Positions 1 through 9,473 of a DNA stretch of 64,000 bases are shown one piece after another (positions within the stretch are counted from its first letter, which is position 1; each line of letters starts with the position of its first letter). The notes beneath the pieces are model-generated. The model had not been told where the DNA came from. It ran no database searches and was given only the letters and a program-made list of their open reading frames with translations. Both the position numbers and the translations under genes were made by a program. This stretch comes from Maribacter sp044594925 (GTDB taxonomy: Bacteria > Bacteroidota > Bacteroidia > Flavobacteriales > Flavobacteriaceae). The DNA lies in NCBI RefSeq assembly GCF_044594925.1, contig NZ_CP138991.1:3472001-3536000 (forward strand), written 5' to 3'.

Positions 1-1
1 A

Positions 2-1795
2 GTATTTGATCTGGCAGGAAAGCAGTATAACCCTTATTGGGGATTCCAAAATGGAACCATTAGAAATTCACGGGAACGAAGGGTTTCCGAACCAATGGTT
101 TTGTTCAATTACTTTCATAAATCCAATAAGTTTAATTTAAATGCTGGGCTTGTTTATCAAACAGGTACGAACGCAAGAAGTAGGCTAGGTTATTTTAACG
201 CTCCTAATCCTGACCCTACCTACTATCGATATTTGCCCAGTTTGTATATCAATAGTCCTATAGGAGCAAATTTTATAGGTGCAGAAATCGCCAGAAATAA
301 TTTCTTGCGAGCGCCACAACTAAATTGGGAAAGAATCTATGACGCTAACGATAATACTTCCTTAAATGGAAAAGCGGCTTATGTGCTCTATGATGATACC
401 GTAGCGGACACACAATTTACGAGTAATATAAACGGTAATCTAAAGCTAACTGATAAGATAAAACTAGATTTTGGAATTACAAATACAAGTTTAAAATCTA
501 AAAACTATGCAAAAATCGGTGATTTGTTGGGAGCGTCATTTCATGAAGATATCGATACCTTCTCCGACACTAGAAATAATATACTCGAGGATGTAAATAA
601 AGGGGAAGGAGATGTATTTGGTTATAATTATGAATTTATTGTAAATAGATTTAATACATATGCGCAGTTGCGTGGAGATTTTGGAAAATTAAAAACATTT
701 GTTTCTGGAAATTATACACATAACAGTTACGACCGAAATGGATTCTATGAAAACGAAAGATTTTTGGATAACTCTTTTGGAAAAAGTAACACTATTAGCT
801 TCTCTAATTTTAGTGTAAAAGGAGGAATTACATATAAACTTACGGGAAGGCATTGGCTCTCATTGAACAGTGCATATATAAACAGTGCTCCTCTATTACA
901 AAATGTATTTATAAACCCGAGAGAATCTAATGAAATAGTACCTAACCTACAGCAAGAACGTACAAGCACAGTTGACTTAAATTATTTCATAAGAATGCCA
1001 AAACTTACGGGACGTATTGGGGGCTTTTATACAAGGTTTCAAAATAAAACGGACATTAATTTTTTCTTCGTGGACTCTGGCGTGGGCTCTGATTTTGTTC
1101 AAGAAGTCTTAACGGATTTGGATAAACTACATCTAGGGACCGAACTTGGACTAGAGTACCAATTATCGGCTTCTGTAAAACTATCCGCAGTTGCTTCAAT
1201 TGGCAAGTATCTGTACGCTAGCGACCCTGTGGTTACAATTAATTTTGACACGGCCTCTGCAGACGAGGAGCTTATAGATGTTAGTGGTTCTAAAAACCTA
1301 GGGTTTGCCGCTATAAAAGATTATAAGTTGGCGCAAGGACCGCAACAGGCCTTTGCCCTTGGATTAGAATATAGAGATCCAAAATACTGGTGGGTAGGTC
1401 TGACCACCAATTATCTGGCGAACAATTATGCCAATATCTCAACGATTACTAGGACGGCAAGTTTTTATATAAACCCGGAAACCGGTCAAAATTTTCCGGG
1501 CGCTACCGATGAAAACGTCCGTGATTTACTTGAGCAAAAGCCATTAGATAATTTTTATTTATTGAATTTGGTCGGAGGTAAATCTTGGTTAAAGAAAGGC
1601 AAATACATTGGGGTTTTCGCAAGTATAAATAATTTGTTCGATGAAGTTTTTAGAACCGGAGGTTATGAACAAAGCAGAAACGGCAATTTTGGTCAGTTAA
1701 GACAAGATAATTTAAGTGGTTCGCCCTCTTTCGCACCTAAATATTGGTATGGATACGGTCGTACTTATTTTTTGAACGTGGCAATTAGTTTTTGA
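2..1795 (+). CDS. TonB-dependent outer-membrane receptor, 3' part (5' end outside window)
   Basis: The frame is open from the first complete codon at position 2, so the gene starts before the window; the ATG at 95 is internal. The visible ~597 residues look like the beta-barrel half of a TonB-dependent receptor: alternating aromatic and polar strands, many Y/N/G turns, and a C-terminal strand ending in Phe (YFLNVAISF), the usual recognition end of outer-membrane barrels. The plug and any CarboxypepD_reg domain would lie upstream. Seven bases after its stop a lipoprotein gene begins, so the two are probably co-transcribed, as is common for receptor/surface-lipoprotein pairs in Bacteroidota. 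The substrate cannot be read from the barrel. Confidence 0.88.
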   Translation, partial: VFDLAGKQYNPYWGFQNGTIRNSRERRVSEPMVLFNYFHKSNKFNLNAGLVYQTGTNARSRLGYFNAPNPDPTYYRYLPSLYINSPIGANFIGAEIARNNFLRAPQLNWERIYDANDNTSLNGKAAYVLYDDTVADTQFTSNINGNLKLTDKIKLDFGITNTSLKSKNYAKIGDLLGASFHEDIDTFSDTRNNILEDVNKGEGDVFGYNYEFIVNRFNTYAQLRGDFGKLKTFVSGNYTHNSYDRNGFYENERFLDNSFGKSNTISFSNFSVKGGITYKLTGRHWLSLNSAYINSAPLLQNVFINPRESNEIVPNLQQERTSTVDLNYFIRMPKLTGRIGGFYTRFQNKTDINFFFVDSGVGSDFVQEVLTDLDKLHLGTELGLEYQLSASVKLSAVASIGKYLYASDPVVTINFDTASADEELIDVSGSKNLGFAAIKDYKLAQGPQQAFALGLEYRDPKYWWVGLTTNYLANNYANISTITRTASFYINPETGQNFPGATDENVRDLLEQKPLDNFYLLNLVGGKSWLKKGKYIGVFASINNLFDEVFRTGGYEQSRNGNFGQLRQDNLSGSPSFAPKYWYGYGRTYFLNVAISF

Positions 1796-1802
1796 AAAAT
1801 TT

Positions 1803-3197
1803 ATGTTGAATTTATATTTTACAGATAAACTGTTTAGAAGCATTGTGAAAATCCTTTTGGTGGTTCCCTTGCTTATAGGCTCTTATGGCTGTGTAAAAAG
1901 CAAGGTTTTTGAGGAGCCAGATTCAACTTGTGAGAGTGTTCTAATGGCCAATGCTACTTTTGCGGATATAAAGAGTCTGTATAAGGATAAGACCATTCAA
2001 ATCCAGGAAGATTTTATAATAGAGGGATATATCATATCATCAGATCAAGAAAATAATTTTTTTGGTGTGCTGCATTTTCAAGATGCCGCGGAGAATCCGA
2101 CGGATGGTTTTCAATTAGAGATAGATTTACGAAATTCTTATTTGTTTTATGATATAGGTGATAAAATTTTACTGAATGTTAAGGGCCTATATCTTGGAAA
2201 ATCTAAAGGGGTCTTTAAATTAGGCGGAGTTTTTAGCTCTTTTGGTAATGAAATTGTTGGGAGACTACCTTCTGCTTCGGTTTTTGAAAAAGTGAAGGTT
2301 CGCTGTGGAGAAAGTAGAAATATAGTACCTACTGTAACTACAATTTTGGATTTAAAGGAGTCATTGGTAAATACTTTGATTACTCTTGAAGATGTAGAAT
2401 TCTCAGAGGATGAACTAGGGTTGCTATTTGCTGAGGAAAGGGAGGAAACCGTCAGGAAATTAGTTGATTGTATCGATGAAGAACTTGTGCTTAGAACTAG
2501 CGGTTTTGCTAAGTTTCAAAGTAAATTTTTGCCAGAAGGCAGGGGTGATATAACAGGAATATTGACACAAGATGGGGATGAATACCAATTGATAGTGCGT
2601 AAATTAAATGATATTAATTTTGAAGAAGAACGGTGTGATGACCTCATTACAGAATTTACATCTTCTAATATTTTCTTTTCTGAACTGGCGGACCCTAATA
2701 ATAATGCAGGAGCCAGATTTGTAGAAATTTATAATTCTGGGGATACAGCACTACCCTTAAAAGGTTGGACTTTATTACGCTATACAAATGCTAGTGCAGC
2801 GGTAAGCTCCTCCTTGGATTTGTCCGGTTCAGAAATTGATTCGGAAAGTACTTTGGTAATTTCTCCCAACGCCATAGAATTTGAATCCATTTACGGCTTT
2901 GCTCCTGAGATTGGTATTAGTACCAACTCTCCTGCAGATTCAAATGGAGATGATAATTTACAATTGGTTGATCCTTTTGGTACCGTTATAGATGTTTTTG
3001 GGGTCGTTGGGGAAGATGGGTCTGGCACGAATCATGAATTTGAGGATGGCCGCGCGCTACGAAATTTGTCCATAGTAAAAGGCAATAGTACCTACACGAT
3101 TTCTGAATGGGAAATAAGTAATGATACGGGAGGGGCTGGTACAACTAACAATCCAAAAAATGCTCCAGAGGATTTTTCGCCAGGAATACGATTTTAA
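1803..3197 (+). CDS. DUF5689 lipoprotein with C-terminal lamin-tail domain
   Basis: 464 aa. The N-terminus has a hydrophobic segment followed by a lipobox (GSYGC), so it is probably a lipoprotein. Residues ~40-280 resemble DUF5689, an OB-like domain of Bacteroidota surface proteins. Residues ~290-460 resemble a lamin-tail domain (pattern FFSELADPNNN, then RFVEIYNSGD and LKGWTLLRYT), found in secreted bacterial nucleases and cell-surface proteins. It follows the receptor gene by 7 bp and its stop abuts the stop of the convergent regulator gene with no spacer. Inference: surface-exposed partner of the upstream receptor. No catalytic motif is seen. An extracellular nucleic-acid or phosphate role is possible only by analogy with other lamin-tail proteins. 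Confidence 0.82.
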   Translation: MLNLYFTDKLFRSIVKILLVVPLLIGSYGCVKSKVFEEPDSTCESVLMANATFADIKSLYKDKTIQIQEDFIIEGYIISSDQENNFFGVLHFQDAAENPTDGFQLEIDLRNSYLFYDIGDKILLNVKGLYLGKSKGVFKLGGVFSSFGNEIVGRLPSASVFEKVKVRCGESRNIVPTVTTILDLKESLVNTLITLEDVEFSEDELGLLFAEEREETVRKLVDCIDEELVLRTSGFAKFQSKFLPEGRGDITGILTQDGDEYQLIVRKLNDINFEEERCDDLITEFTSSNIFFSELADPNNNAGARFVEIYNSGDTALPLKGWTLLRYTNASAAVSSSLDLSGSEIDSESTLVISPNAIEFESIYGFAPEIGISTNSPADSNGDDNLQLVDPFGTVIDVFGVVGEDGSGTNHEFEDGRALRNLSIVKGNSTYTISEWEISNDTGGAGTTNNPKNAPEDFSPGIRF

Positions 3198-3605
3198 TTA
3201 ACAGGGAGTTTTGGATTCGATTATTCGTTGCAGGGATTCTTGTGTTAAAGGTTTAACTAAATAATCTCCTACCATATCATAAGATTTAGTCTTTTCGATA
3301 TTTTTTTGACTTACAAAAGAACTTGCGATATAGATAGAACAATTTTCTCTTTGGGATAAGGGAATTTTAACGAATTCATCTAAAAATTCCCATCCATCCT
3401 TTCGGGGCATATTTAAATCTAACAAAATGACTTCTGGGAGGGAAATATTTTCAATTAGTAAACCTACTAAGCCATCGATTGCATCTTGGCCATCTGAAAA
3501 GACAAGTACGTTTTCACAGAAACCCTGTTCTTTCATCAGTTTTTTGGTCTGGAACGCAAAGAACTCATCATCATCAACGATACAACAACTTTTAAACTTA
3601 CTCAT
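3198..3605 (-). CDS. Single-domain response regulator (CheY-like)
   Basis: 135 aa, a receiver domain with no output domain. The acidic pocket is D11-D13, the phospho-acceptor is D63 in LLDLNMP, the switch Ser is near 95 and the conserved Lys is K118 (VKP). The signature NMPxxxGWEFLDEF is shared with the regulator at 3780-4187, and the two proteins are colinear and of equal length, so this is a tandem duplicate. It is separated from that copy by 174 bp, so it may have its own promoter. Single-domain regulators act by protein contact or as phosphate relays. The partner is probably the kinase at 4198-6393. Confidence 0.93.
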   Translation of the reverse strand: MSKFKSCCIVDDDEFFAFQTKKLMKEQGFCENVLVFSDGQDAIDGLVGLLIENISLPEVILLDLNMPRKDGWEFLDEFVKIPLSQRENCSIYIASSFVSQKNIEKTKSYDMVGDYLVKPLTQESLQRIIESKTPC

Positions 3606-3779
3606 TGAAATATTATATGCTGTTCAATTTTCAATTTGGGGGTATAATAACCAAGGTACATAATAAAAAGTGAAAACGAAATCGATATAGTGAAACTATT
3701 TAATTATGTTTAACCTATTGTCATCTTTTAGGCAGATTACAAAACAATATTTAAACAAAATTATGCGTACTTCGAGAGA

Positions 3780-4187
3780 TTACATTGTTAATGCACCTAA
3801 AACACTTTCCAAATCATTGGGAGTAATAGGTTTTAAAATATAATTATTAACCCGTTGTTTATAATCTTTCACCTTTTCCAAATCTCTAGGGTCCACAGAA
3901 GAACTTATGATATATACTATGGTCTTTTCAAGATTACTATTCGGGATTTTAATGAACTCATCTAAAAATTCCCATCCGCTCATTATGGGCATATTCAAAT
4001 CTAAAAAGATGACTTGAGGAATTTTGGTAGCTGACTGAGAAATTTCCAGAAGACCATCTAGAGCTTCTTGGCCATTATTGTAAACTATAATAGTTTCACA
4101 GAACTCTGTTTCTTTCATTATACGTTTGGTACCATATATGAATATGGGATCATCATCAATGATACAGCAACTTTCTATCTTACCCAT
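3780..4187 (-). CDS. Single-domain response regulator, kinase-linked
   Basis: 135-aa receiver domain with acidic pocket D11-D13, phospho-acceptor D63 (FLDLNMP), switch Ser ~95 and K119 (LKP). No DNA-binding or enzymatic output domain follows. It begins 10 bp after the stop of the multi-PAS histidine kinase on the same strand, so the two are almost certainly one operon and a cognate pair. It is a paralogue of the next gene downstream, with the same CCIxDDD start and GWEFLDEFxKIP block. Confidence 0.94.
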   Translation of the reverse strand: MGKIESCCIIDDDPIFIYGTKRIMKETEFCETIIVYNNGQEALDGLLEISQSATKIPQVIFLDLNMPIMSGWEFLDEFIKIPNSNLEKTIVYIISSSVDPRDLEKVKDYKQRVNNYILKPITPNDLESVLGALTM

Positions 4188-4197
4188 AATTTAGTTT

Positions 4198-6393
4198 TTA
4201 TCTTTTTTTTAATTTTATAAAAAAGGTCGTTCCCTTATCTACTTTACTTTTTAATGAGATAGATCCGTCCATTGACTCTATCTGGTTTTTGGTTATAAAA
4301 AGTCCAATACCTTTAGCTTCCTTGTGTGCGTGAAAGGTCTTGTACATTCCAAATACCTTACTTCCGTGTCTTTCCAAATCTATTCCCTGACCATTATCTT
4401 TAAATTCTATTTGAATATAGTTGTTTTTTGACGATGAGCTGACTGAAATAACTGGTTTTCTTTTAGGAGAACTATACTTTAATGAATTCGTATACAAATT
4501 TAGAATTATACTTTCTAAATATGCAGGTACCGCCATCACAAAATGCGATTTCTGTATGCTTATGTTCGTGGTAGCATCTTTCTCTTTTAATAAACCTTCA
4601 ATACTTTTTTCTACATTGTTTACAACGTTGAGGAGACTTACACTTTGCATTTTTTCCAAAGCTCCCGTTCTTACTTGGACTACATCGTTTAAATGCTGTA
4701 TAGTTTCTGATAAACCATTGGTCGCGTTACTTAGCATCACATTCAGATTTTCTCTTTCCTCTACACTTTCTTCATCTTTGAGGAATTTGGTCAACATGGA
4801 TAAATTGGTAGAATGAGACCTTAAATTATGAGAAACAATATGAGCAAAATTCAAAAGGCTATCATTCTGTCCCTTAGTAACATCAACTAAAGTTTTAAGC
4901 CTTTTTTCCGCTTCTATTCTCGAAGTAATATTTAATACTTGTGAAATAAGGTGGCTTAATTGGCCATCTTCGTCATTCGCAGCCGTAACAGTAAGTAAGG
5001 TGTATAAAATGTGTCCGTCTTTGTGATAAAATCTTTTCTCAAATTGGTAGGTCGTTATATTTCCATCTAATACTTGTTGCAACAATTCCAGATCACTATC
5101 CAAATCTTCGGGATGTGTAATTTCCTGCCAAGTAATATTTAAGAATTCTTCTTGTGTGTAGCCAAAACTATCGCAAAGCCCTTTGTTTACAGAAATCCAT
5201 TTGCCATCTAAACCAACCAAAGCCATACCTGCCACTAAGTTTTCAAAAGTATGGTTAAAGGATTCCTGACTACGTTCTAATTTTAATCTTGTTCTTTTAA
5301 GTTCCGTGATATCCCAATTGGCACCTATCATTTTAACAGCTTTGCCATTAGCATTTCGCTCTGTACTTGCTATAGCACGAATATTTCTAATGGCACCGTT
5401 AGGTCGGTTCACTCGGAATTCGGTGTCAAATTCTTTTTCGCCGGCAACAGCTTGGGCAATTTCCGCTCTACCCCGTTCTTTGTCATCTGGATGAACAACT
5501 GTTTCCCAGGCATCATAGACGCCAGTAAAATTTGTTTCTTTTACACCATATAATTTATACATGTTGGCATCCCATACAAGTGTATTATTAATTAGGTCAT
5601 ATTCCCAAATGCCTATATTTGCCGTATCTGTGGCTACTTTTAAGCGCTCGGTGACTTCTTTGTATTTAAGTTCTGTTTTCTTTTTTTCATCAATGTCTTG
5701 GAACGTGCCAAATATGCGCGCACATTTTCCGTTAATCATTTCCGTTTCTCCTTTTGCGCGCACCCATAATTCATTGCCTTTCGTGGTAACGATAATAAGT
5801 TCGGTATCCCATGGTTTACCTTCTGTGATGGCTAGATTAACCAATCTCGTGATTTTCTCTCTGGATTCCCCTTCCTTATAAAAATTAATACCTTCCTCTA
5901 AATTAGGGACATAATCGGGAGAAACCTCGTGTATAGTTTTTGTCATACTGCTCCAGTACAAGGTGTTTTTTAATAAATCTACTTCCCATCCCCCTATTCT
6001 AGCAACAACCTCAGCCTTTAATAAAAGTGCTTTTTCTCGTTGTTCCGCAGTAATGTCTTCCAATACAATAATAACTCCCCCAATTTTATCATCGTGGTTT
6101 TTCCAAGGTTTTATTCTCCACTTCAACCATTGAATACCTCCATCGTCAAGTATATATTTCGCCCCGGGATTTATATTTTTCTCACCTGTAAGGCTATGCT
6201 CTAAATCCTTCAGTAAGGGTATTGGAGTGTTTAAAAGGACATCAGTAAATTTTTTGCTTTTAATTATTGCATTAGTTAGACAAAATTGATTTACCCATTC
6301 ATCCGAATAGCTTATGAATCTTAGATCTTTGTCAAGAATGGCAACCGCCGTGGGTGAATCCTTAATTAAAAAGTTTATGGATAGGGTTTCCAA
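4198..6393 (-). CDS. Soluble multi-PAS sensor histidine kinase
   Basis: 731 aa with no membrane segment, so a cytoplasmic sensor. About four PAS/PAC modules occupy residues 10-495, each PAC ending in an ITxxxxA- or ITELKR-like linker. A dimerisation domain with phospho-acceptor H522 (IVSHNLRSHS) follows. Then comes a complete ATPase domain: N-box (LNLYTNSLKYS), G1 (DNGQGID), F/G2 (GIGLFITK) and G3 (KGTTF). The start is TTG; no ATG lies near the N-terminus, and a TATCTTTA -7-like box lies about 25 bp upstream. The SHNLRSH signature resembles bacteriophytochrome- or light-type PAS kinases of marine Bacteroidota, but no chromophore site is recognised. Two downstream receivers are the likely partners. 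Confidence 0.92.
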   Translation of the reverse strand: METLSINFLIKDSPTAVAILDKDLRFISYSDEWVNQFCLTNAIIKSKKFTDVLLNTPIPLLKDLEHSLTGEKNINPGAKYILDDGGIQWLKWRIKPWKNHDDKIGGVIIVLEDITAEQREKALLLKAEVVARIGGWEVDLLKNTLYWSSMTKTIHEVSPDYVPNLEEGINFYKEGESREKITRLVNLAITEGKPWDTELIIVTTKGNELWVRAKGETEMINGKCARIFGTFQDIDEKKKTELKYKEVTERLKVATDTANIGIWEYDLINNTLVWDANMYKLYGVKETNFTGVYDAWETVVHPDDKERGRAEIAQAVAGEKEFDTEFRVNRPNGAIRNIRAIASTERNANGKAVKMIGANWDITELKRTRLKLERSQESFNHTFENLVAGMALVGLDGKWISVNKGLCDSFGYTQEEFLNITWQEITHPEDLDSDLELLQQVLDGNITTYQFEKRFYHKDGHILYTLLTVTAANDEDGQLSHLISQVLNITSRIEAEKRLKTLVDVTKGQNDSLLNFAHIVSHNLRSHSTNLSMLTKFLKDEESVEERENLNVMLSNATNGLSETIQHLNDVVQVRTGALEKMQSVSLLNVVNNVEKSIEGLLKEKDATTNISIQKSHFVMAVPAYLESIILNLYTNSLKYSSPKRKPVISVSSSSKNNYIQIEFKDNGQGIDLERHGSKVFGMYKTFHAHKEAKGIGLFITKNQIESMDGSISLKSKVDKGTTFFIKLKKR

Positions 6394-6508
6394 TTCAAGT
6401 GCATTTTTGTTTAAAGATACAGTTTTATTTATGCGTAGGAAAATATAATTAATTTGTAAGAAATTAACTAATTATCAATTAGTTATGGTTTTACTTACTG
6501 GAAATAAA

Positions 6509-6538
6509 AAAAGTGGCTCCGACAGAGCCACTTTTAAC
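6509..6538 (-). terminator. Rho-independent terminator of katG
   Basis: An 11-bp stem (AAAAGTGGCTC / GAGCCACTTTT) with a 5-nt loop, followed on the minus strand by a T run. It begins 24 bp past the katG stop codon and separates katG from the upstream end of the histidine kinase. Confidence 0.85.
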
Positions 6539-6561
6539 AAATTATGTTGTCTTATGAAATA

Positions 6562-8808
6562 TTAAGCCAAATCAAAACGATCTAGGTTCATAACCTTTGT
6601 CCAAACTTTAATAAAGTCTTTTACAAACTTCTGTTCAGAATCCGATGAACCATAAACTTCTGCATACGCTCGCAATTCGGTATTGGATCCAAAAATAAGA
6701 TCGGCACGGGTACCGGTCCATTTTATATTCCCGGATATTCTATCGCGGCCAGCAAAAAGCGTCTCGTTATCAGAAGTGTCTTCCCACTTCACACTTAAGT
6801 CCAAAAGATTTACAAAGAAGTCATTGGTTAGAACTTCTCTACGGTCTGTAAGAACACCATGTCTGGATTTATCAAAATTGGTATCCAACACACGCATGCC
6901 GCCCATTAAGACGGTCATCTCTGGAGCAGTAAGTTTCATTAACTGTGCGCGGTCAACTAACAAAGCTTCGGCAGAAGCCTTGTAATCTGTATTCTTATAA
7001 TTTCTAAAGCCATCTGCCGCAGGTTCTAAGGCTTCAAAAGAATAGGCATCCGTTTGCTCCTGAGTGGCATCCATACGACCAGGTGTAAAAGGAACCGCTA
7101 CCTCATGACCTGCATTTCTTGCAGCTTCTTCTATACCTGCAGCTCCTCCTAGAACTATTAAATCCGCTAAGGAAATCTTTTTATTTCCTGTTTGAGCCTC
7201 ATTGAATTCTTTTTGAATTCCTTCTAAGGTTCCAATGATTTTGGAGAGCTCGGCCGGGTTGTTTACTTCCCAATTCTTTTGTGGTTCCAAACGTAGACGT
7301 GCTCCGTTTGCGCCACCTCTTTTATCAGAATCACGATAAGTAGAGGCAGAAGCCCATGCTGTGCTTACTAATTGAGATATGGATAATCCGGAAGCTAAAA
7401 GTCTTTTCTTCAATTCTGTAGCGTCAGTATCACTGATTAATTCGTGGTCGACCGCAGGAATAGGGTCTTGCCATAATAACTCTTCCTGAGGTACTTCTGG
7501 TCCGAGATAACGTGAAACAGGTCCCATGTCTCTATGGGTCAGTTTAAACCAAGCGCGCGCGAATGCATCTTCGAATGCTGCAGGGTCTTTATGAAAGCGC
7601 TTAGAAATTTCAAGATAATCAGGATCCATTTTTAGAGCCATATCCGCATCGGTCATCATCAAGTCTTGAGTAAGCGATGCATCTCCTGCTCTGGGTGCTT
7701 TTTTTGCCGCAGAGGCCGCAGTGGGTCTCCATTGGTTTGCTCCTGCCGGACTTTTAGTTAGTTCCCAATCATAACCTAACAGTACTTCGAAATAATCATG
7801 GTCCCATTTTGTTGGATTTGGTGTCCATGCTCCTTCAATACCACTGGTTATAGTATCATCAAGGACCCCGGTTTTATAACTGTTTTTCCAGCCCATGCTC
7901 TGCTCTGCCATCGTTGCTCCCGCTGGTTCTGGACCAACATATTCGTCTGGATTAGCTGCGCCGTGCGCTTTTCCAAAAGTATGTCCGCCGGCTGCTAGGG
8001 CGACTGTTTCTTCATCGTTCATGGCCATGCGGCCAAAAGTTTCTTTCATCAGTTTTGCGGTTCCCAAAGGATTTGATTCTCCATTAGGACCTTCAGGATT
8101 AACATAGATGAGTCCCATGTGGGAGGCACCTAAATTTGCTTCTAGAACATATTCGCCATCCGAGAAACGCTCTTCATTACCCATCCATTCTGTTTCTGAG
8201 CCCCAGTAAATATCTTCTTCTGGTTGCCATATGTCTTCACGACCACCACCAAAACCAAAGGTTTTGAATCCCATAGATTCCAAGGCACAGTTTCCTGTTA
8301 GTATCATTAAATCCGCCCAAGAAAGTTTTTTACCGTATTTCTTTTTTATAGGCCACAAAAGCAACCTTGCTTTATCTAAGTTGCCATTATCTGGCCAGCT
8401 GTTCAATGGAGCAAATCGCTGAGAACCAGAACTAGAGCCTCCACGACCATCTCCTATACGGTAAGTTCCGGCACTATGCCATGCCATACGGATCATAAAA
8501 GGACCATAATGACCATAATCGGCAGGCCACCAATCTTGAGATGTAGTAAGTGCTTCTACAATATCTTTTTTAACCGCCGCCAAATCCAACGATTTAAACG
8601 CTGTAGCATAATCAAAATCATCATCCATAGGATTGGTCAGTGATGAATTTTGACGCAGTACGTTAAGGCGCAACTGATTGGGCCACCAGTCTTGGTTCGT
8701 AGTTCCACCGCCGGCTGTCTGTTTTAGGCTACCTCCTAAATAAGGGCATTTGCTAGAATCATTAATATCCCATGCATTGCCATGAGGATTGTTGTCTTTA
8801 TTGTCCAT
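6562..8808 (-). CDS. katG: Catalase-peroxidase
   Basis: 748 aa, the usual length of bifunctional KatG, with duplicated N- and C-terminal peroxidase-like halves. The distal haem residues R107, W110 and H111 are in RMAWHSAGTY. Y235 (IYVNPEGPNG) and M261 (GRMAMND) complete the Trp-Tyr-Met crosslink that confers catalase activity. H276 (GGHTFGKAHG) is the proximal haem ligand, and the Ser matching Mycobacterium S315 is kept in TSGIE. It decomposes H2O2 in the cytoplasm (no signal peptide). It is divergent from an ankyrin-repeat gene and ends in a clear terminator. The shared 165-bp region carries an inverted repeat that may be an oxidative-stress operator. Confidence 0.98.
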   Translation of the reverse strand: MDNKDNNPHGNAWDINDSSKCPYLGGSLKQTAGGGTTNQDWWPNQLRLNVLRQNSSLTNPMDDDFDYATAFKSLDLAAVKKDIVEALTTSQDWWPADYGHYGPFMIRMAWHSAGTYRIGDGRGGSSSGSQRFAPLNSWPDNGNLDKARLLLWPIKKKYGKKLSWADLMILTGNCALESMGFKTFGFGGGREDIWQPEEDIYWGSETEWMGNEERFSDGEYVLEANLGASHMGLIYVNPEGPNGESNPLGTAKLMKETFGRMAMNDEETVALAAGGHTFGKAHGAANPDEYVGPEPAGATMAEQSMGWKNSYKTGVLDDTITSGIEGAWTPNPTKWDHDYFEVLLGYDWELTKSPAGANQWRPTAASAAKKAPRAGDASLTQDLMMTDADMALKMDPDYLEISKRFHKDPAAFEDAFARAWFKLTHRDMGPVSRYLGPEVPQEELLWQDPIPAVDHELISDTDATELKKRLLASGLSISQLVSTAWASASTYRDSDKRGGANGARLRLEPQKNWEVNNPAELSKIIGTLEGIQKEFNEAQTGNKKISLADLIVLGGAAGIEEAARNAGHEVAVPFTPGRMDATQEQTDAYSFEALEPAADGFRNYKNTDYKASAEALLVDRAQLMKLTAPEMTVLMGGMRVLDTNFDKSRHGVLTDRREVLTNDFFVNLLDLSVKWEDTSDNETLFAGRDRISGNIKWTGTRADLIFGSNTELRAYAEVYGSSDSEQKFVKDFIKVWTKVMNLDRFDLA

Positions 8809-8862
8809 TGTTCTGTGTTTTTTATTGATGTCGTAAAGTTATTAAAACCTTACGCAATTTAA

Positions 8863-8908
8863 ATAGATATAATCTTTATTATTATAATGGATGATTGATT
8901 TTATCTAT
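8863..8908. promoter_or_regulatory. Inverted repeat between katG and the ankyrin gene (putative operator)
   Basis: ATAGATATAATC at 8863-8874 is matched by GATTTTATCTAT at 8897-8908, complementary at 11 of 12 positions, with a 22-bp AT-rich middle containing ATTATAAT. It sits centrally in the divergent region. The arms resemble OxyR ATAG/CTAT half-sites, but the spacing (46 bp overall) does not fit a 37-bp OxyR site. The middle matches a PerR box only partly. A regulatory role is inferred. Confidence 0.35.
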
Positions 8909-8973
8909 GAGGTAAAAGGTGTTTTAGATATATTTAAAAGGTTTGGACTATTCTTTTTTAATAACTTCGGTTT

Positions 8974-9447
8974 ATGAATATTACAGAATCATTTTTCGGT
9001 GCTATTAGAGATGGTAATTTTTCGAAGGTAAAAGAGCTACTTATGGAGTCTCCCGATTTATTGAATACAAGAGACCAAAGGGGATCTTCTCCCTTGATCT
9101 TGGCTACGTATTACAATCAAGAAGAAATCGTAGATCTGCTATTGGAACATGGAACTGCTTTAGATGATAAGGATGCATCTGGTAACACGGCATTAATGGG
9201 TGTTTGTTTTAAAGGATTCAACGGTATCGCCAAAAAACTCGTTGATAAAGGAGCAAATGTGAATGAAAGGAATGCTATGGGCAGTACGGCTCTTATCTAC
9301 GCCGCTACCTTCAACAGATTGGAAATAGCTAAATTATTAATAGCTAATAAAGCGGACTCCTCTGTTAAGGATCAACGAGGAAATACAGCTTTGGATCATG
9401 CAAAGTTACAAGGAGCACCGGAGCTAATAGATCTTTTAGAGCCTTAA
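8974..9447 (+). CDS. Ankyrin-repeat protein beside katG
   Basis: 157 aa made almost wholly of four to five ankyrin repeats from residue 5 to the end (patterns GSSPLILATYYNQEEIVDLLLEHG, GNTALMGVCFKG, GSTALIYAATF, GNTALDHAKL), with no signal peptide. Ankyrin genes next to catalase genes recur in bacteria; Pseudomonas AnkB supports full KatB activity at the membrane. Divergent placement with katG suggests a similar supporting role here (inference). A TAACTTCG box ends 4 nt before the ATG, like the leaderless starts of several other genes in this window. The 3' end converges on the SemiSWEET gene. Confidence 0.9.
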   Translation: MNITESFFGAIRDGNFSKVKELLMESPDLLNTRDQRGSSPLILATYYNQEEIVDLLLEHGTALDDKDASGNTALMGVCFKGFNGIAKKLVDKGANVNERNAMGSTALIYAATFNRLEIAKLLIANKADSSVKDQRGNTALDHAKLQGAPELIDLLEP

Positions 9448-9473
9448 AACATGTTGCAGAAGGTAACCAATGG

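Noticed and set aside
745..969. Minus-strand ORF inside the first receptor, and similar antisense ORFs across the window
   Set aside because: Each lies wholly in the shadow of a well-supported gene and shows no domain or signal.
8873..8887. PerR box upstream of katG
   Set aside because: Only 11 of 14 positions match, all seven in one half; in AT-rich DNA this is weak.
8863..8908. OxyR site upstream of katG
   Set aside because: ATAG and CTAT ends exist, but the length is 46 bp, not 37, and the inner half-sites are absent.
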